DNA of 61,354 nucleotides from JAXDLW01 sp050998755. Lineage in GTDB: Bacteria; Chloroflexota; Dormibacteria; DASZGP01. The DNA is taken from contig JBPCPW010000088.1 of assembly GCA_050998755.1 (NCBI GenBank), positions 1 through 61,354 on the forward strand. The letters are read 5' to 3'. Below, in pieces: positions 17,699-25,764 of this stretch (position 1 is its first letter; each line of letters opens with the position of its first letter). The translations under genes and the position numbers were made by a program. The notes beneath the pieces were generated by a model, which was not told the origin of the DNA, searched no databases, and saw only the letters and a list, made by a program, of their open reading frames with translations.

Positions 17699-20341
17699 AT
17701 GCCCGTGGATGCCACCGTGCTGGCGTATATCAGAGCGGTCTCTCCCGCGAACCGTCCCTTTTTTGCACGAGCGGCGTGCGTCGCCGCGGCGATCGCCCTG
17801 ATGGCCGGGTTACTCCCGGCGCCAGTGACGGCCGCCCCGGGGAGCGGGGGGTTGAGCGCCACCATCCGGCGGACGTCGGGCGGCATCCCGCACATCGTGG
17901 CCAAGGACTTTGCCGGGCTGGGATTCGGGTACGGCTTCGCCTTTGCCTCCGACAACATCTGCACCATCGCCGACAGCTATGTCACCGTTGACGCACAGCG
18001 GTCTCGTTACTTCGGCCCGAGCGGCTCCTGGGTTTTCGAGGGCAATGGCTTTTCCGCCAACAACCTCAACAGTGACTTTTTCTTCCAGCAGGTCATCGAC
18101 GACGGACGGATCGAAAGACTCCTGGCGCAGGCGCCGCCCAACGGTCCGCGCCCGGAGGTGAAAGATGGGGTCAGGGGCTACGTCGCCGGGTACAACCGAT
18201 ACCTCGCGGAGACCGGCGTCAACGGCATCAGCGACCCGACATGCAGGGGCAAACCGTGGGTGCACCCGATCACCGAGATGGATGCTTACCGGCGCTTCTA
18301 CGAGCTCGCCCTGATGGCCAGCTCGGGGGTGGCGCTCGATGGGATCGGTGGAGCGATGCCCAGTTGTGCTGTCACGCAGGTGTCGCCGGCCGCGACCGCC
18401 GCGGCGCTGGCCACCCACCTCGACATCGACACCGGCAGCAACGCGGTCGCGCTTGGCAGCGCAGCTACCAGGAACGGTCACGGGCTGCTCCTCGGCAATC
18501 CCCATTTCCCGTGGCATGGCGCAGAACGTTTCTACCAGTCCCAGATGACCATTCCGGGAGTGGTCAACGTGTCCGGAGGCAGCCTCTTTGGCGTCCCCAT
18601 CATCCTCATCGGGCACACCGATTCGATGGCCTGGAGCCACACGGTCTCGACGGCATTCCGCTTCACCCCCTACCAGCTCACCACGGTCCCGGGCCAGGCG
18701 GCATACCTCGTCGACGGCGTGCCCGAGAAGATGACGGCGCGGACGATGACGGTGCAGGCGTTGCAGGCCGATGGCTCACTCCAGCCTGTGAGCCGCACTC
18801 TCTACCGCACCCGTTGGGGCTCGATGCTCACCTCGCTCACCGGCATCCCGCTGCCCTGGTGTGGTGCGATTGGCTTTGCCATGGCCGATGCCAATGAGGC
18901 CAACTTCCGGTACGCCAACCATTTCCTGGAGACCAACCTGGCCCACTCGGTCCAGGAGGAGTACCAGGTGCTCAAGCGCAACCAGGGCGTGCCCTGGGTC
19001 AACACGATCGTCGCGGACAACGCCGGGCAGGCCTTCTACGCTGATATCTCGGTAACGCCCAATGTCCCGGACGCGATGACTGCCCTGGGAGTGTGTGGCA
19101 CGGCCCTTGGGACGTACACCATTTCCTCGCTCGGGCTCCCCGTCCTTGATGGGTCGAAGTCGAGTTGCGCCTGGCGCAACGATCCCGACGCGGTCGCGCC
19201 GGGCACCTTTGGGCCGCATAACATGCCCCACCTTTTCCGCGCTGACTACACCGAGAATTCCAACGACAGTTACTGGCTGAGCAACCCTCGCCAGCCGCTG
19301 GAGACCAACCCCGCACCCTGCCCGTGCATCCCCTTCGCTCGCATCATCGGCGACCAACGCGCAGCCCGCGGCCTGCGCACCCGGCTCGGTGTGACGATGC
19401 TGGAGGAATACATCTACGGCTTTCATGGCAAGTCCCCATCGAGATTCGACCGGCAACAGATGCAGGACATGGTCTTCAACGATCGTCAGTACGGCGGCGA
19501 GCTGGCGCGCGACGCCGCGGTCAGCATGTGCCAGGCCTTCCCACTGGGTGTCGCGCCGACCACCCTGCCGGCGCCGCCAGTCCCCGTTGATTCAGCGTGT
19601 GAGGCGCTGCGGAAGTGGGACCTCACGGAAAACATTGACAGTCACGGCGCGGTGTTGTGGCGCGAGTTCTGGAGCGCCGCGATCACCATCCAGAACGGGC
19701 CGTGGAAGGTGCCTTTCGACGCAGGTAACCCTGTTGACACGCCCAACACCCTGGACATCGCCAACCCCCTTGTCCAGAGAGCTTTTGGCGACGCAGTCGC
19801 GACCCTCAAAAGCTATGGACTCCCGCTCGACTCCCCGCTGCGGCCCCTACAGTACGCCCAGCGCGGCGCGGTGAGGATCCCGATCCACGGTGGTCCTGCG
19901 GACCCCAACGGGACGTTCAACGCCATCGACGTGGGCCGGCTGGCGGACAAAGGCGGGACCTACGGCGACACCACGGCGATCGGTTCCGGGTCGAGCTTCG
20001 TCCAGGTGGTCTCGTTCAATGGCACGCCCTGCCCTGATAGCGCGACGATTCTCACGTACTCGCAGTCAGCCAACCCGAGCTCGCCGTATTACGCCGACCA
20101 AACCCAGATGTTCAGTCAGAAAAAGTGGGTGACCGATCTCTTCTGCGAGGGCCAGATCCTGGCCGATCCCAACCTGACGACCCGGACCATTGCCGACACC
20201 CCGGCTGCTGCCGCTCTCCCGGCTGCGCGATCCCTGCCGGCCACGGGGCGTCCCAGCGGACTGCCCGTGCTCGTGGCGCTTCTGACTGTCGCGGCCCTGT
20301 TGGCCTGGCCGGGCACGGGTCGGCGCCGCCGCAGAGGCTGA
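17699..20341 (+). CDS. Penicillin-acylase-family Ntn-hydrolase, secreted, LPATG-type anchor
   Basis: 880-aa Ntn-hydrolase related to penicillin G acylase and acyl-homoserine-lactone acylase PvdQ. It has an N-terminal signal helix (about residues 20-45), an alpha-chain start TIRRTSGGIPHIVAKDF and the autocleavage site DTGSNAVALG with the nucleophile Ser after Gly. The large beta chain follows (GHGLLLGNPHFPW, IGHTDSMAWSHTVS). The C-terminus is LPATG, a hydrophobic helix and RRRRRG, matching a sortase sorting signal. ATG 17699 is listed, but CATACT (17692-17697) lies 7 nt before the in-frame GTG 17705 and there is no ribosome site, so a leaderless start at 17705 is likely. Substrate (beta-lactam, acyl amide, quorum signal) is open. 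Confidence 0.9.
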   Translation: MPVDATVLAYIRAVSPANRPFFARAACVAAAIALMAGLLPAPVTAAPGSGGLSATIRRTSGGIPHIVAKDFAGLGFGYGFAFASDNICTIADSYVTVDAQRSRYFGPSGSWVFEGNGFSANNLNSDFFFQQVIDDGRIERLLAQAPPNGPRPEVKDGVRGYVAGYNRYLAETGVNGISDPTCRGKPWVHPITEMDAYRRFYELALMASSGVALDGIGGAMPSCAVTQVSPAATAAALATHLDIDTGSNAVALGSAATRNGHGLLLGNPHFPWHGAERFYQSQMTIPGVVNVSGGSLFGVPIILIGHTDSMAWSHTVSTAFRFTPYQLTTVPGQAAYLVDGVPEKMTARTMTVQALQADGSLQPVSRTLYRTRWGSMLTSLTGIPLPWCGAIGFAMADANEANFRYANHFLETNLAHSVQEEYQVLKRNQGVPWVNTIVADNAGQAFYADISVTPNVPDAMTALGVCGTALGTYTISSLGLPVLDGSKSSCAWRNDPDAVAPGTFGPHNMPHLFRADYTENSNDSYWLSNPRQPLETNPAPCPCIPFARIIGDQRAARGLRTRLGVTMLEEYIYGFHGKSPSRFDRQQMQDMVFNDRQYGGELARDAAVSMCQAFPLGVAPTTLPAPPVPVDSACEALRKWDLTENIDSHGAVLWREFWSAAITIQNGPWKVPFDAGNPVDTPNTLDIANPLVQRAFGDAVATLKSYGLPLDSPLRPLQYAQRGAVRIPIHGGPADPNGTFNAIDVGRLADKGGTYGDTTAIGSGSSFVQVVSFNGTPCPDSATILTYSQSANPSSPYYADQTQMFSQKKWVTDLFCEGQILADPNLTTRTIADTPAAAALPAARSLPATGRPSGLPVLVALLTVAALLAWPGTGRRRRRG

Positions 20342-20353
20342 GACCTGCCTGCC

Positions 20354-20445
20354 TCTCGACCACCTCCCTAACCCGGGCCGCTGTCCCCGGTGCGGGCGGA
20401 GATCTCGGCCACCTCCTCGGCGGTTCGGTTGAATATCTGGGGCAC
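20354..20445. repeat. Copy 1 of a 92-bp direct repeat (tail of a DinB gene)
   Basis: About 88 of 92 positions match 23108-23199, in the same orientation. On the minus strand it encodes the last residues of the DinB protein (IFNRTAEEVAEISARTGD) and its stop, without the rest of the gene. The stretch 20446-20724 has no convincing gene. The two copies enclose 2.7 kb with three genes. Confidence 0.9.
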
Positions 20446-20724
20446 CGGCATCCGAACCGGGCGAAAGCCACCGGTACCGCCCGGGTTCACTCACATTCGC
20501 TGGAGGGTTTGATTTGGATCGAAGAATGCGCTCTGAGAGCCCCATGCGACGAGAGGTATTCCCGCCCTCGGGGCGAGGCTGAACCCAACATTCTTGCCGA
20601 CAAGGCCAGGATGTCCGTCCAGACTGGCGCCGGCATTGCGGGTGGTCACCAGCGTTGCGGGTCCGAAATCGCTGTCCGGACTCGGGCCCTGGAGGCTGAC
20701 CCAAATATGGCCTCGGCGCAGTTG

Positions 20725-21747
20725 CTAGTCAACCCACTCGCCTGTCGATGGATCGGGACCGAGAATCCTGGCCTCCAGTTCCCTCAGCCTGTGGAACCTC
20801 TCATCCGATCCGCCCAGGATCTCGCGGCCCCAGCGGTCGATCTCGGATCGGTTCACAGCCGTGGCGATCAGCAGGTTCTCGATGTCCAACCAGGCCTGGG
20901 CATGGTTGAACGCCGCCTTGCATACCATGAGGTGCTCGGGACTGACGATCTTTATCTCGCGATCGGCGAAGGGTACGGTCCGAGTCGATTGGCTCATCGC
21001 CTCGTGGAAGGGCAGGTTGGAGTAGAAGAGGTCCACCGGGGTTCTACCCCACCAGGCTCGCAGTTGCCCCTCCCGCTCGAGTAGCGCGGTCGCACCCTCA
21101 ACCTTGACTCTGAGCGGCGCCAGGATCGCCTGGACCCGAGGGTGCTCCTTGACGGTCACGAACAGGTTGATATCGACGTCGTCGGTCGCCCGCGGGGTGG
21201 CGTAGTAGGCAAGCGCCACCGCACCACCCAACGCATGCCCCACGTTCGTGCCCGTCAGGGCATCCGAAATCTGAACGATCTTCTCCGGGAGGCTTGGCTC
21301 GTCAGCCACGGCCAGCGGAGCCTGCAGCGGAGGATGCGGTCGCGCGGGTAGTGCATCGACCAGCAGCAGCAGCTCGCGCAGGGCCGCGCCACGTTCGCCG
21401 AGGCTGGCAGTGAGCCAGCGAGAATCCTCCGAGCCGGCGCCTTCGACGACATTCTGGAGGCGGCGGCGTAATCCGGGCATCGGGTAGATGCCACGAGATG
21501 CGGCGGCCAGGATCACCCTGGCGGCACGGGCCACCGAGAGACCGCCCTCCGGAATACCGGCCCTGCGGGCCGCCTCCCACAAACCGTCGACATTCACCGA
21601 CCCATGCGCGGACGCCACCACCCGCGCCAGGACTGCGTCATCCATCTCCCGGAACCGCGCCAGCGTACGGCTCCGAGGGCCCTTGGTCGTGTGCACTGAT
21701 TCCCGCACCTCCCAACTCGCTGACGATCTCCGCACCAGGTAGGCCAT
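20725..21747 (-). CDS. Nucleotidyltransferase-fold protein (AbiEii/DUF6036-like)
   Basis: 340-aa protein. The central segment GGAVALAYYATPRATDDVDI, with G-G near the start and D-D-V-D later, is the nucleotidyltransferase metal motif in minimal form, as in AbiEii-like and DUF6036 proteins. The N-terminus (YLVRRSSASWEVRESVHTTKGPRSRTL) is a separate basic region that I do not recognise. ATG 21747 is preferred to ATG 21756 because CATAAT (21760-21755, minus strand) lies 7 nt before it and no ribosome site is seen. It could be the toxin half of a type IV system without a visible partner, or a stand-alone enzyme. It lies inside the repeat-flanked segment. Confidence 0.65.
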   Translation of the reverse strand: MAYLVRRSSASWEVRESVHTTKGPRSRTLARFREMDDAVLARVVASAHGSVNVDGLWEAARRAGIPEGGLSVARAARVILAAASRGIYPMPGLRRRLQNVVEGAGSEDSRWLTASLGERGAALRELLLLVDALPARPHPPLQAPLAVADEPSLPEKIVQISDALTGTNVGHALGGAVALAYYATPRATDDVDINLFVTVKEHPRVQAILAPLRVKVEGATALLEREGQLRAWWGRTPVDLFYSNLPFHEAMSQSTRTVPFADREIKIVSPEHLMVCKAAFNHAQAWLDIENLLIATAVNRSEIDRWGREILGGSDERFHRLRELEARILGPDPSTGEWVD

Positions 21748-21833
21748 AGTGACCATTATGGCACTAGGTCCATCACTGACCCACGTCCTCGAGCCATATT
21801 TGCCCCGCCTCGCGGGGCTCTCTGGAAGACCCG

Positions 21834-22712
21834 TTAGCCCGTTTCGAGGAGGCTGCTGACGAGGATCCCGGTCAGCCGAACAATGCGCCAGCGGTGCTGT
21901 GGAGCGGGACGATGCCTGCGCTCGGCGAGCCAGTAGCTTCCGAACACGACGGCCGCCGCGAGGACCTGGCTGCCGATGGCCTCGATGCTCCCATAGCTCC
22001 CGAACCAGGGACCCGCCCAGGACGGCACCGGGACAACTGACGGGGTGGTGGTCATCCAGCCCACCTCCTGCATCGCATGGACCGTGTTGCCTACCATCAC
22101 CACCAGGACCGCGCTGATCATCAGCCCAGTCGCGACGAGCATTTTCTTGTACGGCAACCGCAGCTGCATGCCGAGCACCGCGGCGCCCGCGGCGACCACC
22201 ACCAGCGTCCCGACGGCCGCCCCACTGACAACCGAGGAGGTCGAAGTCTGGAGCCCCAACGCCTGCAGGAACAGGACCGCTTCGAAGCCTTCACGGTAGG
22301 TGCTCGTGAACCCCAGGGTCACCATGCCCACCAACTGGCCTGAGTCCCCAGCGAGCCGGCGCTTCTTCTGCTGGTGGAACTTCGCCACCCAGCCGGTCCA
22401 GTACACGCGGTGGAAGAACCAGTTGGTGATCAGGAGCAGGATCAGCACGCTGGCGATGGAGACGCCGGCCTCCAGGTACCGGCTGACGCCGCCCAGGCTG
22501 CCGAGCAGTGCGGCCGCGCCGAGCCAGGTCGCGATCGTTGCCAACAACGCGAGCACGACGCCGCCCCACAGCGCCCTTCTCAGGCCGGCGGTGGTCGAGC
22601 CTCTCAGGCTTGCGCCGAGCGAGGCGACGATCAGGACCCCCTCTATCCCTTCGCGAACAACGACCAGGGCGGGGTTGAGCAGGCTCGCGACGGTATCCGG
22701 CCCCGCTGACAT
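21834..22712 (-). CDS. FTR1-family iron permease
   Basis: 292-aa membrane protein with seven predicted helices and the two iron-binding motifs of the family: REGIE (about residue 20) and REGFE (about residue 140), both in helices. EfeU/FTR1 proteins import ferrous iron after oxidation or directly from the periplasm. The usual partners EfeO and EfeB are not adjacent. It lies inside the segment flanked by 92-bp repeats, so it may have been acquired. Confidence 0.92.
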   Translation of the reverse strand: MSAGPDTVASLLNPALVVVREGIEGVLIVASLGASLRGSTTAGLRRALWGGVVLALLATIATWLGAAALLGSLGGVSRYLEAGVSIASVLILLLITNWFFHRVYWTGWVAKFHQQKKRRLAGDSGQLVGMVTLGFTSTYREGFEAVLFLQALGLQTSTSSVVSGAAVGTLVVVAAGAAVLGMQLRLPYKKMLVATGLMISAVLVVMVGNTVHAMQEVGWMTTTPSVVPVPSWAGPWFGSYGSIEAIGSQVLAAAVVFGSYWLAERRHRPAPQHRWRIVRLTGILVSSLLETG

Positions 22713-22742
22713 TCCAGGATTATGCGGGAGGGCTCAGCTCCG

Positions 22743-23108
22743 TCAAGCCCGCTTCCCGCTGTTCAACGCGACTGCTGACCTGACCATGTCTTGGAGGGCC
22801 AACGGATCGATTCGGTCGCCCTCGGCGAGATCGATGGAACGCGAAGCCTTGGCCTCGAGGCCGCCGTTGAACAGACCCGCAGGGTCGGGCAAGCTGGCGC
22901 CCTTGAAGAAGTTGATCTTCACGTGGTCCTTAAATGCCGCGAGCGCGCACACGTTGCCCCGGTGCGACCACACCGCGGTCTCCCATTTCCACCCCTCCTG
23001 CAGCTCCGCGTCGGCGCCGTTGATGGCGGCCCGGAGGTCGGCCAGGCGGTCTCCGCGCCAGTCCTTAATGGAGGCGATCTGCTGGTCGATCAACTCTGAG
23101 GGTGTCAT
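22743..23108 (-). CDS. DUF1801 domain protein
   Basis: 121-aa cytosolic protein of the YdhG/DUF1801 type: the segment WKWETAVWSHRGNVCALAAF, then DHVKINFFKGASLPDP and a C-terminal helix. Members are small proteins of unknown function, often next to DinB or ArsR genes. Its start codon is at the edge of the second 92-bp repeat, so the upstream region is shared with the DinB gene tail. Confidence 0.85.
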   Translation of the reverse strand: MTPSELIDQQIASIKDWRGDRLADLRAAINGADAELQEGWKWETAVWSHRGNVCALAAFKDHVKINFFKGASLPDPAGLFNGGLEAKASRSIDLAEGDRIDPLALQDMVRSAVALNSGKRA

Positions 23109-23199
23109 CTCGAGCGCCTCCCTAACCCGGGCCGCGGTCCCCGGTGCGGGCAGAGATCTCGGCCACCTCCTCGGCGGTTCGGTTGAATATCTGGGGCAC
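23108..23199. repeat. Copy 2 of the 92-bp direct repeat (within the intact DinB gene)
   Basis: Same orientation as 20354-20445, with about four mismatches. This copy is the true 3' end of the intact DinB gene, so it is the source copy. Homology stops abruptly after GGGGCAC at its right end. Confidence 0.9.
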
Positions 23200-23646
23200 G
23201 TGCCACCCGTTCAGGCCAGCGTAGGTGTCGATCTGCGAACGATGATGCACCTCGTGCTCGACCATGTTCATCAGAGCGCGCCACCCGGCGAGTGTCGCGT
23301 CGGACCCGTCGATTGCCGGGATACGTCGCTGCAGCCACTCGTCCGGAGTCTCAGCGAGGCCCGCTACCAGCTCCGCGCCCGAGGCCTCAAGCTCCGGCAC
23401 CCAGCGATCCCTGGGGAGCGGTTTTGGCAGTGTCATGCGCCACCCCGTGGCCCGATACACACTGAGGAACATTCGGCGCGAGTCGACGATGTGTCCCACC
23501 AGCTGGCCGATCTCCCACGCCTGCTCTCCAGCACCCCGGGCCGGGCGCCAACCATCCGCTTCCGGCGGCAGTGCGGCGACGTCGCGGAGCGCCCGCCGAT
23601 TGACGCCCTCGAAGTAGCGGATGAAGTCCTGGACGCTGGTGAGCAT
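23122..23646 (-). CDS. DinB-family metal-binding protein
   Basis: 174-aa four-helix-bundle protein of the DinB/YfiT-like superfamily. Candidate metal ligands are His in LVGHIVDS (about residue 51) and the H-x3-H pair in MVEHEVHHRSQI. Members are often thiol-dependent enzymes (bacillithiol or mycothiol S-transferases) or of unknown function. Its last 25 codons are duplicated 2.7 kb away. Confidence 0.85.
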   Translation of the reverse strand: MLTSVQDFIRYFEGVNRRALRDVAALPPEADGWRPARGAGEQAWEIGQLVGHIVDSRRMFLSVYRATGWRMTLPKPLPRDRWVPELEASGAELVAGLAETPDEWLQRRIPAIDGSDATLAGWRALMNMVEHEVHHRSQIDTYAGLNGWHVPQIFNRTAEEVAEISARTGDRGPG

Positions 23647-23770
23647 GTCGGGAACGAAGTCTATCCAGAGCAGGTAGGGGAGCCAATTCGATCCCGGGCA
23701 CGGCCCTCATCGAATGACGCTCTCGCTGGAATCGCGGGAATTTCCCCGGCGGCTGGCGATTAGCCCCACC

Positions 23771-24367
23771 ATGGACAGGCGATGGATCCCAGCCGTGATG
23801 GGCATGGTGGCGTTGGCCGCCTGCGGCCAGGGAGCCGCTGTGGAAAGCCCCGCGCCCAGCCCGGTGTCGAGCGCGCCGGCCACGGCCGGGCCCGCCGGAC
23901 CGCCGGCCGACGCCGCCACCCAGGCCCCTCTGGCGCCGTTCCAGCGCATCGAGCTCACCGACGTGCGCACCGGCGAACACTTCAACCTCGGCGGCCTGCA
24001 GGGCAAGCAGCTGATCGTCGAGGGCATGGCCACATGGTGATCAAGCTGCCTGGCGCAACAGTCTGTTGTGCGTGACAACCTCGGGTCGTTTGGACCGGAC
24101 GTCCTCATGGTCAGCGTGGACATCGAGCCAAACGAAGAGGCCGGGATACTGAAGCGGTTCGCCGACCAGCACTCCTTTGGCTGGCGCTTCGCGGTGTCGC
24201 CGCGCGACTTCTCACTGGCCGTGCGCCAGGCCTATGGCGATCAGTTCCTGAACCCGCCGAGTGAGCCGATGATGATTATCGATAGGCGCGGCGCGGCTCA
24301 CCTGTTGCCCTTCGAACACCGCAGCGCGGGGCGCATCCGCCAGCTTCTGGCCCAATACAACTCCTGA
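23771..24367 (+). CDS. Thioredoxin-like (TlpA-type) lipoprotein, candidate selenoprotein with in-frame TGA (Sec90)
   Basis: The same frame is open from 23771 to 24367 except for one TGA at 24038-24040. The N-terminus is a lipoprotein signal with lipobox LAAC (Cys18), then a Pro/Ala linker and a thioredoxin fold (FNLGGLQGKQLIVEGMATW). The TGA follows ATW directly and is followed by SSC, so it stands exactly where TlpA/ResA proteins have the first Cys of WCxxC. The rest (VLMVSVDIEPNEEAGILKRF, PSEPMMIIDRRG) completes the fold with its cis-Pro. A 7-bp hairpin lies 12 nt after the TGA. Seen: conserved frame on both sides. Inferred: selenocysteine insertion, giving a UxxC redox site outside the membrane, reduced by CcdA next door. 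Alternative: a TGC/TGT to TGA nonsense mutation or sequence error. No sel genes are in the window. Confidence 0.72.
24041..24071 (+). promoter_or_regulatory. Candidate bacterial SECIS element
   Basis: GCGCAAC (24053-24059), loop AGTCT, GTTGTGC (24065-24071): seven pairs with one G-U. The loop G is 20 nt after the TGA, inside the 16-37 nt window used for bacterial SECIS elements, and the loop resembles AGGUCU of E. coli fdhF. It lies in the coding region, as bacterial SECIS elements must. Confidence 0.6.
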
Positions 24368-24373
24368 CCATCC

Positions 24374-25063
24374 GTGAGCGCGGGTGACCTCGGCCTGGCC
24401 TTTGGTATAGGCATCGCCGCCACGGCATCCCCGTGCGCGCTGCCGCTGTATCCGGGCTACCTGGCCTTCCTTGTCTCCGGCGCCCGCGACGCCGGTGGCC
24501 GGCCGGATCCCCTGGCGCGCTGGCTGGGATTCTTCGTCCTCGCCGGTGTTCTGGTGGCGATGATCACGCTCGGGTACGCGATAGCTGGGGTGGCGGTCAG
24601 CCTGGGTCGGGTCCTGGCGTTCGTCACGCCGGTAGCCGACATAGTCGTGATCTTCCTCGGCCTACTGCTGCTCTCGGGCAGGAACCCCTTCGCGAGGCTG
24701 CCCTCGTTCCGCGTCCCGGTGTCCCGGGGCGGGTCCGGCGTTTCGGCCTTTGTCTACGGGCTGATGTACGGGCCGATCGCCCTGCCCTGCTCGGGCCCTT
24801 TCCTGGTCAGCATCTTCACGCTGTCGCTGGGCTCTGGCGGCCGCGCCTCGGCGCTCTTGAGCTTCCTGGTCTTCGGACTGGGATTCGGCCTGCCGCTGCT
24901 CGCGCTTTCGCTCCTGGCACAATCGCGGCAGGCCTCTTTCGTGCGATTCATAGCCAGGCGGTACCGCTGGGTCTCGGCGGTCGGGGGGGTGCTGTTGGTG
25001 GCGGTTGGGGCGTACGACCTGGCCGTCAACATTCCCAACGCCAGGCTCTACCTGGGGTTCTGA
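24374..25063 (+). CDS. ccdA: CcdA-type thiol-disulfide transmembrane protein
   Basis: 229-aa membrane protein of the CcdA/DsbD-transmembrane family, six helices. The two redox Cys are in ASPCALPLYPGY (helix 1) and ALPCSGPFLV (helix 4). It carries electrons from cytosolic thioredoxin across the membrane to extracytoplasmic thioredoxin-like proteins. The GTG start lies 6 nt after the stop of the TlpA-like lipoprotein gene, making that protein the probable acceptor. This pairing supports a functional lipoprotein despite the in-frame TGA. Confidence 0.92.
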   Translation: MSAGDLGLAFGIGIAATASPCALPLYPGYLAFLVSGARDAGGRPDPLARWLGFFVLAGVLVAMITLGYAIAGVAVSLGRVLAFVTPVADIVVIFLGLLLLSGRNPFARLPSFRVPVSRGGSGVSAFVYGLMYGPIALPCSGPFLVSIFTLSLGSGGRASALLSFLVFGLGFGLPLLALSLLAQSRQASFVRFIARRYRWVSAVGGVLLVAVGAYDLAVNIPNARLYLGF

Positions 25064-25208
25064 GCCGGGGGCTTACAACGTCGTAAAACTCGGCTGACCC
25101 CAGAATTCTTGGGCGCGTCCCCGGTTCGCGCGCCCCACAACGATCAGCAATCAGCAACCAACCATCCGCCGCCACCGCCCAGGTGGTAGCACCAAACGAG
25201 GAGATCCC

Positions 25209-25733
25209 ATGCCTGAGGACGCAGTCAACCCGGCCGACGCCTACCGCGCCCTGATGTTCAAACTGGCGGGGGAGGGGGATCCCTCGGAGGCCCTGCTGGC
25301 CGGGCCCGGGGAGCTCCGCCGCGTGGTCCAGAGCGCCGGTGCGGACCTGCGCCGCCGGCCGGCGGACGGCGAGTGGTCGGTCATAGAACTGGTCGGCCAC
25401 ATGGTGGACGTGGAGGTTGTCCTGGGCTACCGAATGCGTGACATCCTGGCTCGCGACGGTGCCCCGCTGGCGGCCTTCGACCAGGACGCGTGGGTGACCG
25501 CGCAGCGATATGCAGAGGCCGAGCCGGCGCCCCTCCTGGCAGCGATCGAGGGACTCAGACCGGCGACGGTGTCGCTGTACAGGGGTGCGTCGGAACTGGA
25601 GCGCGCGCGTGTCGGGCAGCATAGCGAGCGCGGTCCGGAGAGCTTTGAGACGATTTACAGGTTGCTCGCCGGGCACGACCGCTTCCACATGGACCAGGTC
25701 ACGGCGACCCTGGCCGCGGTGCGCGGCGCGTAA
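25209..25733 (+). CDS. DinB-family protein (second copy type)
   Basis: 174-aa DinB-like protein with His in ELVGHMVD and in LLAGHDRFHMDQ, the expected three-His metal site. It is clearly different in sequence from the DinB protein at 23.1-23.6 kb. ATG 25209 follows AGGAG. The 25064-25200 gap contains no recognisable element. Function unknown beyond the fold. Confidence 0.85.
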   Translation: MPEDAVNPADAYRALMFKLAGEGDPSEALLAGPGELRRVVQSAGADLRRRPADGEWSVIELVGHMVDVEVVLGYRMRDILARDGAPLAAFDQDAWVTAQRYAEAEPAPLLAAIEGLRPATVSLYRGASELERARVGQHSERGPESFETIYRLLAGHDRFHMDQVTATLAAVRGA

Positions 25734-25764
25734 ACCCGGGGCTGCTCAGTCAACCTGGTCCGCG

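Noticed and set aside
20495..20530. String similar to the 5' end of 16S rRNA (GGAGGGTTTGAT)
   Set aside because: The match ends after about 12 bases and the following sequence shows none of the conserved 16S pattern.
24038..24040. In-frame TGA read as a frameshift pseudogene
   Set aside because: The frame is identical before and after the TGA, and no base needs to be inserted or lost; recoding or a point nonsense change are the only options.
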